Source of the DNA: Jiella pacifica
GTDB taxonomy: Bacteria > Pseudomonadota > Alphaproteobacteria > Rhizobiales > Rhizobiaceae
Assembly (NCBI RefSeq): GCF_010500815.1
Contig: NZ_JAAAMG010000017.1
Coordinates: 56,700 to 120,699, forward strand
Direction: 5' to 3'
Length of the DNA stretch: 64,000 nucleotides
The notes under the pieces are model-generated. The model was not told the DNA's origin, searched no databases, and worked only from the letters and a program-made list of their open reading frames with translations. How positions within the stretch are numbered: the first letter of the stretch is position 1; each line of letters starts with the position of its first letter. This document shows positions 46,652-55,583 of this stretch, in pieces. Made by a program: the position numbers and the translations under genes.

Positions 46652-47733
46652 GTGCGCTGACGGGGTCCTCGCCGCTGGCCCGGGCGCCGGGCGAGCGTTC
46701 GCTCGTCCAGGCCGTCGCCCTGGCGCTGCTCGCCTTCGGCGTCCTGGCGACGGCGGTGCTGGCGATCGGCATCGGGCCGGCGGCGATTTCGCCTTCGCGG
46801 GTGATCCAGATCCTCGCGGCGGGGCCGAAGACGACGGCGTTTCCGCTCGGCGACGTCATCATCGTCTGGCAGATCCGGCTGCCGCGGGCGATCATGGCGG
46901 CGCTGATCGGCGCGATGCTGGCGCTCGGCGGCACGGTCATGCAGGGGCTGTTCCGCAATCCGCTCGCCGATCCGGCGATCCTCGGCGTGTCGAACGGCGC
47001 GGCGCTGGGCGCGGTGTCGATGATCGTCCTCGGCGGCGGCGCGCTGGCGCCGGTCAGCGCCATCCTCGGCGGCTATGCCCTGCCGCTCGCCGCCTTCGCC
47101 GGGGCGCTGACGGCGACATTGATCCTCTACGCCATCGCGACGCGCGAAGGCCTGACCTCGGTCGCGACGATGCTCTTGTCCGGCATTGCGCTCGCCGCCT
47201 TCGCTGCCGCCCTGATGGGTTATCTGGCCTTCCTCAGCGACGACACGCAGTTGCGCGACATCACCTTCTGGAATCTCGGCGGGCTCGGCGGCGTGACCTG
47301 GGAAAAGGTCGCGATCTCCGGCCCGATCATGCTTCTCGTCCTCGCCGCGGCGCCGATGCTTGCGCGTGGACTTGATGCATTGGTGCTCGGCGAGGCGGAG
47401 GCGTTTCACATGGGGTTGCGTGTCGAGCGGCTGAAGCGGCTGGCAATCCTCCTGGTCGCGGCGGCGACGGGTGTCGCCGTCGCCGTCTCGGGCACGATCG
47501 GCTTCGTCGGCATCGTCGTGCCGCATCTCTTGCGGCTCGCCGTCGGCGCCGACCACCGGTTCCTGCTGCCGGCCTCCTGTCTCGGCGGCGCGCTTCTCCT
47601 GCTCGTCGCCGACATCGGCGCACGTCTGCTCGTCGCCCCGGCCGAACTGCCGATCGGCATCATCACCGCCGCGATCGGGGCGCCGTTCTTCCTGTGGCTC
47701 CTGATGCGCCGCCGCGACTTCGAAGGATTTTGA
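46648..47733 (+). CDS. hmuU: haem ABC transporter permease (FecCD family)
   Basis: 361 aa, about ten transmembrane helices. FecCD hallmarks include LPRAIMAALIGAMLALGGTVMQG, FRNPLADPAILGVSNGAALGA and GTIGFVGIVVPHLLRLAVG (the coupling region to the ATPase). It forms the inner-membrane channel for haem. ATGA overlap with hmuT, and hmuV starts 5 bp later. Confidence 0.95.
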   Translation: MSALTGSSPLARAPGERSLVQAVALALLAFGVLATAVLAIGIGPAAISPSRVIQILAAGPKTTAFPLGDVIIVWQIRLPRAIMAALIGAMLALGGTVMQGLFRNPLADPAILGVSNGAALGAVSMIVLGGGALAPVSAILGGYALPLAAFAGALTATLILYAIATREGLTSVATMLLSGIALAAFAAALMGYLAFLSDDTQLRDITFWNLGGLGGVTWEKVAISGPIMLLVLAAAPMLARGLDALVLGEAEAFHMGLRVERLKRLAILLVAAATGVAVAVSGTIGFVGIVVPHLLRLAVGADHRFLLPASCLGGALLLLVADIGARLLVAPAELPIGIITAAIGAPFFLWLLMRRRDFEGF

Positions 47734-47738
47734 CCGGC

Positions 47739-48539
47739 ATGGGACTGGAAATCGACGACGTCGGTGTCGTCGCCGGCGGACGCGCGATTCTGCACAAGGT
47801 GACGGCCCGGATCGGAGCCGGCACGATGGTTGCCGTGATCGGTCCGAACGGTGCCGGCAAGTCGACGCTCGTCAAGGCGATCAGCGGGGAAAGACGTCCG
47901 GCCCTCGGGCGGGTCCGCCTGCATGGCGACGACGTATCGACCCTCGCTCCGGCCGATCTTGCGACGCAGCGGGCGGTCCTGCCCCAGGCGACGTCGATCG
48001 CCTTTCCCTTCACGGTGTTCGAGATCGTCGGCCTCGGCCTGCGCCAGCGGGCCGGCATGGACGCCGCAGCGCGCCGGCAGGAGGTGCAGCGGGCGCTTGC
48101 TGCGGTCGACCTCGAAGGCTTCGGCGAGCGGCTCTACCAGCGCCTGTCCGGCGGGGAGCAGCAGCGGGTCCAGCTCGCCCGCGTCCTCTGCCAGATCGGC
48201 AAGCCGGTGAAGGATGGAAGAGCCAAGCTGCTCATCCTCGACGAGCCGACGTCCAGCCTGGACGTCCGTCATCAGATCGCCGTGCTGTCGATCGCGCGGC
48301 GCTTCGCCGACGGGGGCGGCATCGTCGTCGCAGTGCTCCACGACCTCAATCTGGCGGTCAGCTTTTCCGATCGCCTCATGGTCCTGCAGCGCGGCCGGCT
48401 GGTGGCCGACGGCGCGCCGGAAGAGCTTCTGGAAGGGCCGATGCTGGCGGAAACCTTCGGCACCGGCATGGTCATCATGAAGCCGCCGGGCTGGGCGCGG
48501 CCGGCGGTTCTCCCGGATCTTCCCCGGATCCTTCCATAG
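47739..48539 (+). CDS. hmuV: haem ABC transporter ATP-binding protein
   Basis: 266 aa from the ATG at 47739. Walker A GPNGAGKST (about 36-44), Q-loop in AVLPQATSIAFPF, signature LSGGEQQRVQLARVL, Walker B KLLILDEPTSSLD and the switch His in VLHDLNLAV. It powers HmuU. Last gene of the operon. Confidence 0.95.
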   Translation: MGLEIDDVGVVAGGRAILHKVTARIGAGTMVAVIGPNGAGKSTLVKAISGERRPALGRVRLHGDDVSTLAPADLATQRAVLPQATSIAFPFTVFEIVGLGLRQRAGMDAAARRQEVQRALAAVDLEGFGERLYQRLSGGEQQRVQLARVLCQIGKPVKDGRAKLLILDEPTSSLDVRHQIAVLSIARRFADGGGIVVAVLHDLNLAVSFSDRLMVLQRGRLVADGAPEELLEGPMLAETFGTGMVIMKPPGWARPAVLPDLPRILP

Positions 48540-48728
48540 CGCGGCCCATAGCGCGCGGCGCTATGACCTCCGACCGCTCGCCCTGACGGCGTCGGATCAC
48601 CGACCAGACGGATGATCGCCGTCGCGAGGCCCCGAAAAATCGCAGCACCTGCGCGGACGGCGAGGATCACGCACGCCGAACCGTCAGCCCGGTTCGTCGA
48701 TGGCAACCTATTGATTTAAAAGGAAAAA

Positions 48729-48776
48729 TGGAGCGGGCGAAGGGATTCGAACCCTCGACCCCAACCTTGGCAAGGT
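48729..48776 (-). repeat. 3' fragment of tRNA-Gly(GCC): attachment-site scar
   Basis: Read on the minus strand, 48776-48729 matches the 3' part of tRNA-Gly(GCC) from the anticodon stem-loop (CCTTGCCAAGG) through the T-arm (GGGTTCGAATCCC) to an encoded CCA. The D-arm and 5' acceptor half are absent, so this is not a working tRNA. Such a fragment is left at one end when an element integrates into a tRNA 3' half. Its orientation puts the element to the right, next to the integrase. The rest of 48,540-48,972 holds no other gene. Confidence 0.88.
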
Positions 48777-48972
48777 CGCTGGCACGTATTCTCTGCATTA
48801 TCCGGATTTACGATGTGGCGCGATAAAGCGATATAAAGCAGTTGATTATGGAGGATATAGGGCCGTCATATCCTCGCCATGGTAGCCGCTGACTTTCCAA
48901 AAAGTGCTTGGATTCTGCTTCGATCGGGGTATGATCGGATGGATCTAAGCAGATATTGAGCAAGCTGCTGTC

Positions 48973-50316
48973 ATGGCACCGGAAAAGCTGACGAAGCGAG
49001 TCGTGGACGCTCTCAAGGCTCCAGAACCTTCCCAGGTTGGGGTCAAGGTTCGGGAGAAATTCCTCTGGGATCGCGACCTGCGCGGTTTCGGCGTGCAAGT
49101 GATGCCATCGGGGCTCAAGAGCTTCGTCATCCAGTACCGCACGCCGGAAGGTAGGAATCGTCGATCCGTCATTGGCCGCTATGGTCTGATGACGGTGGAG
49201 GAGGCTCGCGTTCTCGCGCACGAAAAGCTGGTCCTCGTCTCAAAGGGAACCGATCCTGTCGCCGAGGAAGCAATTGCCGCCGGACAGCAGACGGTCGCCG
49301 AGGTTTGTGACTGGTATCTTGCCGAAGCAGAGGCGGGACGGATCCTCGGGCGGCGTCGACGTCCGATCAAGGCGTCCACGCTGGCAATGGACAAGAGCCG
49401 GATTGAAGTTCACATCAAGCCGCTGCTGGGGCGAAAGCGGGTCAGTTCGCTGAAGCTCGGCGATATCGAAGCGATGCAGGCCGATATTGCCGCGGGCAAG
49501 ACGTCAAAGCCCCGCGTTGGAGGTCGAGGCGGCGCCACGACCGGCGGCGATGGCGTCGCTGCGCGCACGATTTCGACGCTCCACTCCATCTTTGAACATG
49601 CGGCGCGCCTCGGGAAGATCGACATCAATCCTGCGAAGGGAGTCCGTCGACTGGCGGGCGCTCCGCGGGATCGCCGGCTCAGCCGGAGCGAGATCGAACG
49701 GCTGGGCAAGGCGCTTGGTGTGGCGGCTGAGGGTGGAGAGCATCCGAGGGGACTTGCGGCGATCCGCTTTCTCCTGCTCACCGGCTTCCGGCGCATGGAG
49801 GGGCTGGGGCTGCAGCGAGCTTGGCTCGATGAGGAAGAAGGCGCGATCCATTTCCCGGAAACCAAGAGCGGCGCTCAGGTCCGCGTGATCGGCACGGTGG
49901 CCGTCGATCTTCTTCGCAACCAGCCAAAGACCCAGTCGCCGTTCTTCTTCCCCGCGGATTGGGGCGATGGCCATTTTATCGGCGTGGTGCGAGTTCTCGA
50001 TCGTATCTGCCAGAAGGCTGGGCTTGCCGATGTGACCCCGCACACGCTTCGCCACACCTTTGCCAGCGTGGCCGGCGATCTCGGCTTTTCCGAACTGACC
50101 ATCGCAGCACTTCTCGGCCATTCCGCTCGCGGCGTCACGCAGCGCTATGTCCACATCGATGAAGCACTGAGGCTGGCTGCGGACCGCGTGGCCGGCGAGA
50201 TAGTCGATATCCTGGAAATCGCGGGTGGTTTATCACGGGCCCGAAAGTTGCAGAAGAACCGCGTTGATGAAAGCAACCGGCAGAGCACTGTAGCGAGCTA
50301 CTCCGACGCGTCCTAA
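48973..50316 (+). CDS. tyrosine recombinase, P4-type integrase
   Basis: 447 aa. The N-terminal DUF4102 arm-binding domain (LTKRVVDALKAPEP ... GFGVQVMPSGLKSFVIQYRT) is followed by a core-binding domain and the catalytic domain: Arg in LTGFRRMEGL, Lys in ETKSGAQ, HTLRHTF, and LLGHS with Tyr in GVTQRYVHID. All catalytic residues are present. It lies about 195 bp inside the tRNA-Gly fragment, the normal position for an integrase using that site. Confidence 0.95.
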   Translation: MAPEKLTKRVVDALKAPEPSQVGVKVREKFLWDRDLRGFGVQVMPSGLKSFVIQYRTPEGRNRRSVIGRYGLMTVEEARVLAHEKLVLVSKGTDPVAEEAIAAGQQTVAEVCDWYLAEAEAGRILGRRRRPIKASTLAMDKSRIEVHIKPLLGRKRVSSLKLGDIEAMQADIAAGKTSKPRVGGRGGATTGGDGVAARTISTLHSIFEHAARLGKIDINPAKGVRRLAGAPRDRRLSRSEIERLGKALGVAAEGGEHPRGLAAIRFLLLTGFRRMEGLGLQRAWLDEEEGAIHFPETKSGAQVRVIGTVAVDLLRNQPKTQSPFFFPADWGDGHFIGVVRVLDRICQKAGLADVTPHTLRHTFASVAGDLGFSELTIAALLGHSARGVTQRYVHIDEALRLAADRVAGEIVDILEIAGGLSRARKLQKNRVDESNRQSTVASYSDAS

Positions 50317-50393
50317 GCCCCAAGTGGGCCGAAGAACGAGCCCGCTCGCGGGGGATGGGCGGCGGCTTGGCCGTTTGCGGAATGATACAAGCG

Positions 50394-52211
50394 TTATGCG
50401 CTGATTGAGCGTCGCCCGGTGCGGGCGGACGATCCTGGCTTCCTTTGCTCGTCTGTCATTCCACTGTGCTCATGGCGTGACTGAGCATGGCGAAGCGCTT
50501 CAGGCGCCTGGTTGCGGCGCATGTCCTTCACTTCATCCTGCATGGCGAGAAATGTTTGTCTCTGCCCAGTGTACCGGTGAAGCTTTGCTCGGACCTGGTT
50601 GGCCGCACCGGCCAGCTCCGTGTGTCGCTGAGCTCTTTTCTCGCTGCCTTTCGATACGAGTTTGGCGCGGTCGGCCGTATAGGCATCGACGAGCTTCTTC
50701 TTCTTCGCCACCTCCGCCTCGTAGCTGGCGACGAGTTTCTCCTTCTCCAACTCCGTACTGATGCGATCAGAGATCTGGGCGACAGCCTCGGCCTCTCTGG
50801 CGCGAGCGAGACGATGCCGTGATGCTCGCTGTTCCAACAGCTCTGCAAAATTCAGCGCGCCGTCCCGGGTTTCATCAGGATGCGCCTCGAAAATCACACG
50901 CTCGATTTCCCGGAGCAGCCCGTTGGTCAGGCCGGTTGACGAGCAAAGCTCCTCGACAAACTGCTGAGACAGATATCGCACGCGTTCATAGCTGAACGGA
51001 CCGTTGGCGTCCGAGCCATCAAGGGCGCGCGTTTCGGGGTCTCCTGCTGCCCACGTCACCCTCACCTTTGCGTCACCCACAAGCGGGCGAGCGCGAACAA
51101 GGAAGGAGGGGTTCGCCCACTCGTCGGCTTTCCAGGCATCGTCAGGGATCGAATCGCAGCCAGCTGCGATCATGTCTGCCAGCGCCGTCTTGCCAGAACC
51201 GCGGGCCCCGATAATCGCTACCAGGCCCGGATTGAGCGGTATGGTCGACGTCTTCATCCATGGCGCATCGAGAACCTCGAGTCCGGCAATCACCTGCGAA
51301 GGCGTTGCCGACGCTGGCGGCTCGCTCCCGACATGCGCCCGGTCGCCCGGGTCGATACATGCTTGCCGCAGCGCGTCGAATTCGAGCCCACCCTTGATCC
51401 AGGAGAAGCGGTCCCCGAACGGAGAAGCAACACTCTCGAGGTCATGTGCGTCGCTTCCATGCAGGCACGGCTTCAAGCCACCGTACACTTTACGAATTTC
51501 ATCTGCAGACATTGAGGGTTTGCGGCCTAGCCAGAATTCCCGCTGCGCCTCGCTGCTGGCGAATATCACATGGGCAAACCCTTCGATCTCACGTCGGATG
51601 GTTTGGTCGGCGGCCTCTCGAACGCCCGATGTTCCATCGTTCGCCCCGCCTGCCACGCCGATCAGAATGTTCTTTTTCGCCCAGCCGCTCTCCGCATACA
51701 CCTCCCGAAGCTGCTGAAAATTGATCTTGAACTGGCTAGCGCCATAGGCGAGTGCGGCTCCATCGTCGGTAATATTCGGATCCGCCTTCTTGCCCAGCCT
51801 GATCAGGTCGGCGCGCGTGCAGTCGAACCGATCCTGCATCGCGTTGAACTGCAGACGAGACAATAGCCGTTGCAGCTCATCGATGTGCTGGGGATCTTCG
51901 GGGCTGACGAACAGGTGCAGATTGACGAAGCCTCCTTTCGAGGTCGCAACGTCGAGCCTTACCTCCACGTTCGGAAAGATGAGGGCTGCGTTCGGGAGCC
52001 TGCCCGCATGCCGGTGTCGCAGGACTTCCCGATAAGTGTCGGTCACGTAGTAGTCAGTGACCGCAATCGCCTCGATGACCGGCGTCGCCTGTTCAAGCGC
52101 TGTGAGATAGTCATCCCATGCGCTCGGCCCGCTGAACTGATTGTTCATGATGGTACCCGGCGCATGGACATGTGGCTCCCATCTCCGCCACTCCGATCCA
52201 CGATTCAGCAT
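50394..52211 (-). pseudogene. PHP-domain ATPase (TrlF-like), C-terminally truncated
   Basis: 605 aa from the ATG at 52211. The N-terminal PHP phosphoesterase-like domain has EPHVHAPG (HxH) and HGSDAH (about 260). A P-loop follows (IIGARGSGKT, about 343-352), then a coiled coil (about 455-560). Related PHP-ATPase proteins are much longer and have a second ATPase half with Walker B and ABC signature, which is missing here. The last 20 residues (EQRKPGSSARTGRRSISA) look like out-of-frame sequence. The gene breaks off facing the integrase 3' end, so a deletion probably truncated it. Confidence 0.7.
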
Positions 52212-52279
52212 AACCCCCCCCCTAATACATTTCGTCCCTGAGTATTCGTTTCAACGCAACCCTCCACTCTACTAATATA

Positions 52280-53152
52280 CTAGTATCGCCCGAATTCGTT
52301 GGCTCGACTGGCCTGTGGCATCAAGAAGCCGGCGAGTTCCTCAAGAACCAGCGCAAGAGATCCTGGATCAACCGCAACATCCTCAACGAAAGCCCGCCAC
52401 TGCCTCCGTTTCTGTTCATCCGCAGCGAATGCCTGCGTCAGCGCGTCGGGCGGTTCGATCGGAATTGCCGTTCCACGCCGCGCAAACGTGGCCGCGATGG
52501 CGCGGGCGAGCCGGTCATCATCGAAGCTGAACGACCGCTTGAGAATCCAGATGTCGTAGAAGTCCTTCATCCGGCTGTTCGCCCGCCCAAGCGCCACCAT
52601 CGCCTGGAATTTCTCGGCGATGACCGTCTCTCGCGCATAGGCGCGCAGCCTCGGCGCGGGGAGATCGAGCATGACGGGGTAGTCGACGACTTCCGCCCCA
52701 GGCTCCAGCGCATCGCCAAAGCCGATATCGATCGTCAGGTTGATCCGGGCGCCGCCGACCGAAGCGATCGCACGCAGCCGGAGACCGCCATAGTCGAGCT
52801 CCTCGCGAATGCGGTCGACACGCAGCGTGTCCGGATCGAACACGACGCCGTCGTCGGCGTCCTGAGCGAGGATGTCCCGGAATGTCGCTAGCATCGCAGC
52901 TTCGCTCGGGTCGCCGAAACCAAGGAGATCAAGATCGCGCGTCCCGCGGTGCGGATCGTCGAACCAGCTCATCATCAACATCGCGCCTTTCAGCACAAAG
53001 CGGTCGGCATGGGGTGACTGGCTGAGCCGGAACAGAAGGCGCTCCAGCGCGAAGCGCGTGAGCACCAGATCGAAGCTCTGTCCGTTCGCCTTGGAGAGGT
53101 TGAGGAGCCGGGCGCGCACCGAGGCGCCGATATTCTTGATCTCCTTAGCCAT
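52280..53152 (-). CDS. AbiEii-type nucleotidyltransferase toxin
   Basis: 290 aa. The family pattern is plain: FVLKGAMLMM, then RGTRDLDLLGFGD (the nucleotidyltransferase DxD), a second acidic site in INLTIDIGFGD and the RETVIAEKFQAMVALG-x-x-NSRMKDFYDI block. AbiEii/AbiGii toxins add nucleotides to RNA (tRNA in studied homologues) and cause abortive infection or growth arrest. The 8-bp overlap with the upstream antitoxin gene fits a type IV toxin-antitoxin operon. Confidence 0.93.
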   Translation of the reverse strand: MAKEIKNIGASVRARLLNLSKANGQSFDLVLTRFALERLLFRLSQSPHADRFVLKGAMLMMSWFDDPHRGTRDLDLLGFGDPSEAAMLATFRDILAQDADDGVVFDPDTLRVDRIREELDYGGLRLRAIASVGGARINLTIDIGFGDALEPGAEVVDYPVMLDLPAPRLRAYARETVIAEKFQAMVALGRANSRMKDFYDIWILKRSFSFDDDRLARAIAATFARRGTAIPIEPPDALTQAFAADEQKRRQWRAFVEDVAVDPGSLALVLEELAGFLMPQASRANEFGRY

Positions 53153-53762
53153 TGGCGGTCAGCGCCTCCAGATAGGGGCGGATGACCGTGCCGGCCCCGC
53201 CTGTATCCGCCGCCCTCGCGATCTCTGCCGGCGTGACTTTGCGTTGACGCAGGGCTTCCTGCAGGCCCTCGAGCGCGACAGGAAGACCGATCTTGCCGCG
53301 ATGCCGGAAGCAGTCCGCAACGGTCTTCGCCACGCCGAACACCTTTACCGATACGCCTTCGATCACGTGGGTTTCCACGCTGTCGGCAAGCAGATCGTCC
53401 GAGAAACGCAGCACACGGATCGGCATGTCGCTCGGTTTCGGCGTCCAGTCGTTCCGACCGATCGCCATCCACACCTTCTTGGGGAATTGATCCGTGAGTT
53501 CATGAAAGGCAAGCGCCGAGACGAGGCAGATCACGCCCTTGGGGAAACGCTTGGCCGCCTCGGCGAGGCTGTGGTTTGCGTCGAGTTCTGCGTCGGGAAG
53601 CTGGTAGAGCCCGCGCGCCAGGCGGATGACCTCGCCATCCTTCTCCATGCGGCTGACGGTTGCGGCGGTCACGCCGGCGGCCCTGAGTTCCGCAAGGCGC
53701 AGAATCCCACGCGCCGCGAGAAGGTCGCGGGCTATCTCGCGCTGGGATCGGGCCTGAGACAT
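53145..53762 (-). CDS. AbiEi antitoxin / autoregulator
   Basis: 205 aa from the ATG at 53762 (ATG 53792 is the alternative; neither has a strong ribosome site). The N-terminal winged helix (LLAARGILRLAELRAAGVTA, then SRMEKDGEVIRLARGLYQL) binds operator DNA. The C-terminal antitoxin domain follows (ICLVSALAFHELTDQFP, KTVADCFRHRGKIGLPVALEGL). It should repress the operon and counter the AbiEii toxin. The AT-rich stretch 53,763-53,850 is the likely promoter/operator. Confidence 0.9.
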   Translation of the reverse strand: MSQARSQREIARDLLAARGILRLAELRAAGVTAATVSRMEKDGEVIRLARGLYQLPDAELDANHSLAEAAKRFPKGVICLVSALAFHELTDQFPKKVWMAIGRNDWTPKPSDMPIRVLRFSDDLLADSVETHVIEGVSVKVFGVAKTVADCFRHRGKIGLPVALEGLQEALRQRKVTPAEIARAADTGGAGTVIRPYLEALTANG

Positions 53763-54020
53763 AGATACATACTCTTGCACTTCAACATCCATAGTGCGAG
53801 GTTTTGTATCGCGTGGAGCACTAAAGGAAAAGACCAACGAGGTTGTTGAATCGGCTGATTGGAAGCCACCGCGCCGCGGATTGGAAGCGAATGGACCGCG
53901 ACGTGGAAAGCCCGGGAGGGGAAGGCCTTCCCCTGCGGCCGAGCCTGTAGTCTCCGCCGACCCCTTCTGCGGGGACACCCCGCAACGCCCCGAGAGTGAG
54001 AGTGCGGACGGGTTTGCCGT

Positions 54021-54066
54021 GACGGGTTGGAAGCCGAGGGAGAGGCCCTTGGCGCCCGTCGCGGAG
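54021..54066 (+). ncRNA. stem-loop leader, copy 1 (before ardC)
   Basis: An outer stem GACGGG (54021-54026) / CCCGTC (54055-54060) encloses an inner stem GCCGAGGG (54033-54040) / CCCTTGGC (54046-54053) with loop AGAGG. The Shine-Dalgarno-like GCGGAG follows at once and the ATG is at 54074. Copy 2 (55529-55574) has the same outer stem and loop, and its inner stem differs by paired changes. A cis-acting RNA controlling translation is inferred. Confidence 0.65.
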
Positions 54067-54073
54067 ACCCGCG

Positions 54074-55036
54074 ATGTCCAGACACAAGCGAAACGCCGGC
54101 GCCAGGCGCGACCGGACCAATCTCTATTCCGAAATCACCGACAAGATCATTGCCGAGCTGGAGGCCGGCGGTGTGCCCTGGGTCCAGCCATGGGGCACGG
54201 CGGCGGCGAAGGCGCCGCTTTCGATGCCGCAGAACGCCTCGACTGGCCGGACCTATTCCGGCATCAACGTGTTGCTCCTCTGGGGCGCCGTCATCGAGCG
54301 CGGCTTTTCCGGCCAGAGCTGGCTCACCTTCCGCCAGGCGCTGTCGCTCGGCGGCAATGTCAAGAAGGGCGAGCGCGGCACCACCGTTGTCTATGCCGAC
54401 CGCTTCGTGCCCGAAGACGAGAAGCGGCGCGCTCACGAGACCGGCGAGGACGCCCAGGCGATCCCGTTCCTGAAGCGCTTCACCGTTTTCAACACCGACC
54501 AGTGCGAGAACCTGCCCGACGATGTGGCGACTGCCGCGCCGCCGGCACCGACGGGCTTGATCGAACCGCGCGTCGAGGCGCTGATCGCGGCGACGGGGAT
54601 CGATTTCCGAATCGGCGGCAATCGGGCCTTCTACGTGCCCGCACATGACTATGTGCAGGTGCCGCCGCCGCAGGCCTATTTCGAAGCGATCAACTGGCAC
54701 CGCACGGCGCTGCACGAACTCGGGCATGCCAGCGGCGCCCCCCACCGGCTCAACCGTGATCTCTCCGGCTCCTTTGGATCGAAGAAATACGCCTTCGAGG
54801 AACTGATCGCCGAGATCAACGCCGCCTTCTGCTGCGCGTCGCTCGGCATCGAGCCTACGGTCCGGCATGCCGACTACATCGGGTCCTGGCTTGAGGTGCT
54901 GCGCGAGGACAATCGCGCCATCGTTCGCGCCGCCAGCCAGGCGAGCAAGGCCGCCGACTGGCTTCTGGCCTTCCTGCCTCAAGACGAGCAGCGGTGCGAT
55001 GGGAAAGAGCTCTCTCTCGACAGGAGGGTGGCATGA
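54074..55036 (+). CDS. ArdC-type antirestriction protein (DUF1738 + metallopeptidase)
   Basis: 320 aa. The DUF1738 domain has PWVQPWG, YSGINVLLLWG and GGNVKKGERG. The C-terminal zinc peptidase-like domain has HELGH (LHELGHASGAPHR) and FEELIAEINAAF. It protects incoming element DNA from restriction. The DUF2958 gene overlaps its stop (ATGA). A structured leader precedes it. It is about as diverged from the ArdC of the first island as expected for an independent lineage. Confidence 0.93.
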   Translation: MSRHKRNAGARRDRTNLYSEITDKIIAELEAGGVPWVQPWGTAAAKAPLSMPQNASTGRTYSGINVLLLWGAVIERGFSGQSWLTFRQALSLGGNVKKGERGTTVVYADRFVPEDEKRRAHETGEDAQAIPFLKRFTVFNTDQCENLPDDVATAAPPAPTGLIEPRVEALIAATGIDFRIGGNRAFYVPAHDYVQVPPPQAYFEAINWHRTALHELGHASGAPHRLNRDLSGSFGSKKYAFEELIAEINAAFCCASLGIEPTVRHADYIGSWLEVLREDNRAIVRAASQASKAADWLLAFLPQDEQRCDGKELSLDRRVA

Positions 55037-55404
55037 TCCTCCTGATCGACGACCAGCGCGATCTCCTGCTCGCCAATGGTCGGCAGCGCGATGTCGACCA
55101 CGTGCCGGTGGTCAAGTTCTTCAACCCGCTGGGCGAAGGCGTCTGGCTCGCGACCGAGCTCGACGCGGACGGCGATACGCTCTTCGGCCTCGCCGATATC
55201 GGCTATCCCGAATTGGGCAATTTCTCGCTCGAGGAGCTGACCTCGATCCGCTTGCCGTTCGGCATGGGGATCGAGCGCGACATCCTCTTCACCGGCGATT
55301 TCCCGATCTCGGTCTGGGCGGAAGCCGCCCGCGAGGCCGGAGGCATTCGCGCGGCCGAGCGCATCCTCCATCGCGCGGCGCAGCCTCCTCGTGATGGGGG
55401 GTGA
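55033..55404 (+). CDS. DUF2958 protein
   Basis: 123 aa from the ATG at 55033, coupled to ardC by ATGA. The DUF2958 pattern is visible: VVKFFNPLGEGVWLATELDADGDTLFG, then LADIGYPELGNFSLEEL and GMGIERDILF. The family is a constant companion of ArdC on alphaproteobacterial plasmids and ICEs, and its function is unknown. Confidence 0.92.
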   Translation: MILLIDDQRDLLLANGRQRDVDHVPVVKFFNPLGEGVWLATELDADGDTLFGLADIGYPELGNFSLEELTSIRLPFGMGIERDILFTGDFPISVWAEAAREAGGIRAAERILHRAAQPPRDGG

Positions 55405-55528
55405 CGCCCTTCCGTCCTGAAATCCGCGAAGCCGGGGATGCGCGTATCCGCGTCTCCGGCTCTGCGCGTCTCCGGATCGCCGGCAGGCGGCGCCGTCCTC
55501 AGAGGTAGAGGGCGGCGCTTCGCTTCGT

Positions 55529-55574
55529 GACGGGTTTAGGGCTGAGAGAGAGGCTCTCGGCGCCCGTCGCGGAG
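55529..55574 (+). ncRNA. stem-loop leader, copy 2 (before parB)
   Basis: Outer stem GACGGG (55529-55534) / CCCGTC (55563-55568); inner stem GCTGAGAG (55541-55548) / CTCTCGGC (55554-55561) with loop AGAGG. GCGGAG follows, and the parB ATG is at 55584. Relative to copy 1 the seventh inner pair is A-U instead of G-C, a true compensatory change, and two others switch between Watson-Crick and G-U pairs. Confidence 0.65.
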
Positions 55575-55583
55575 TAAATCCCC

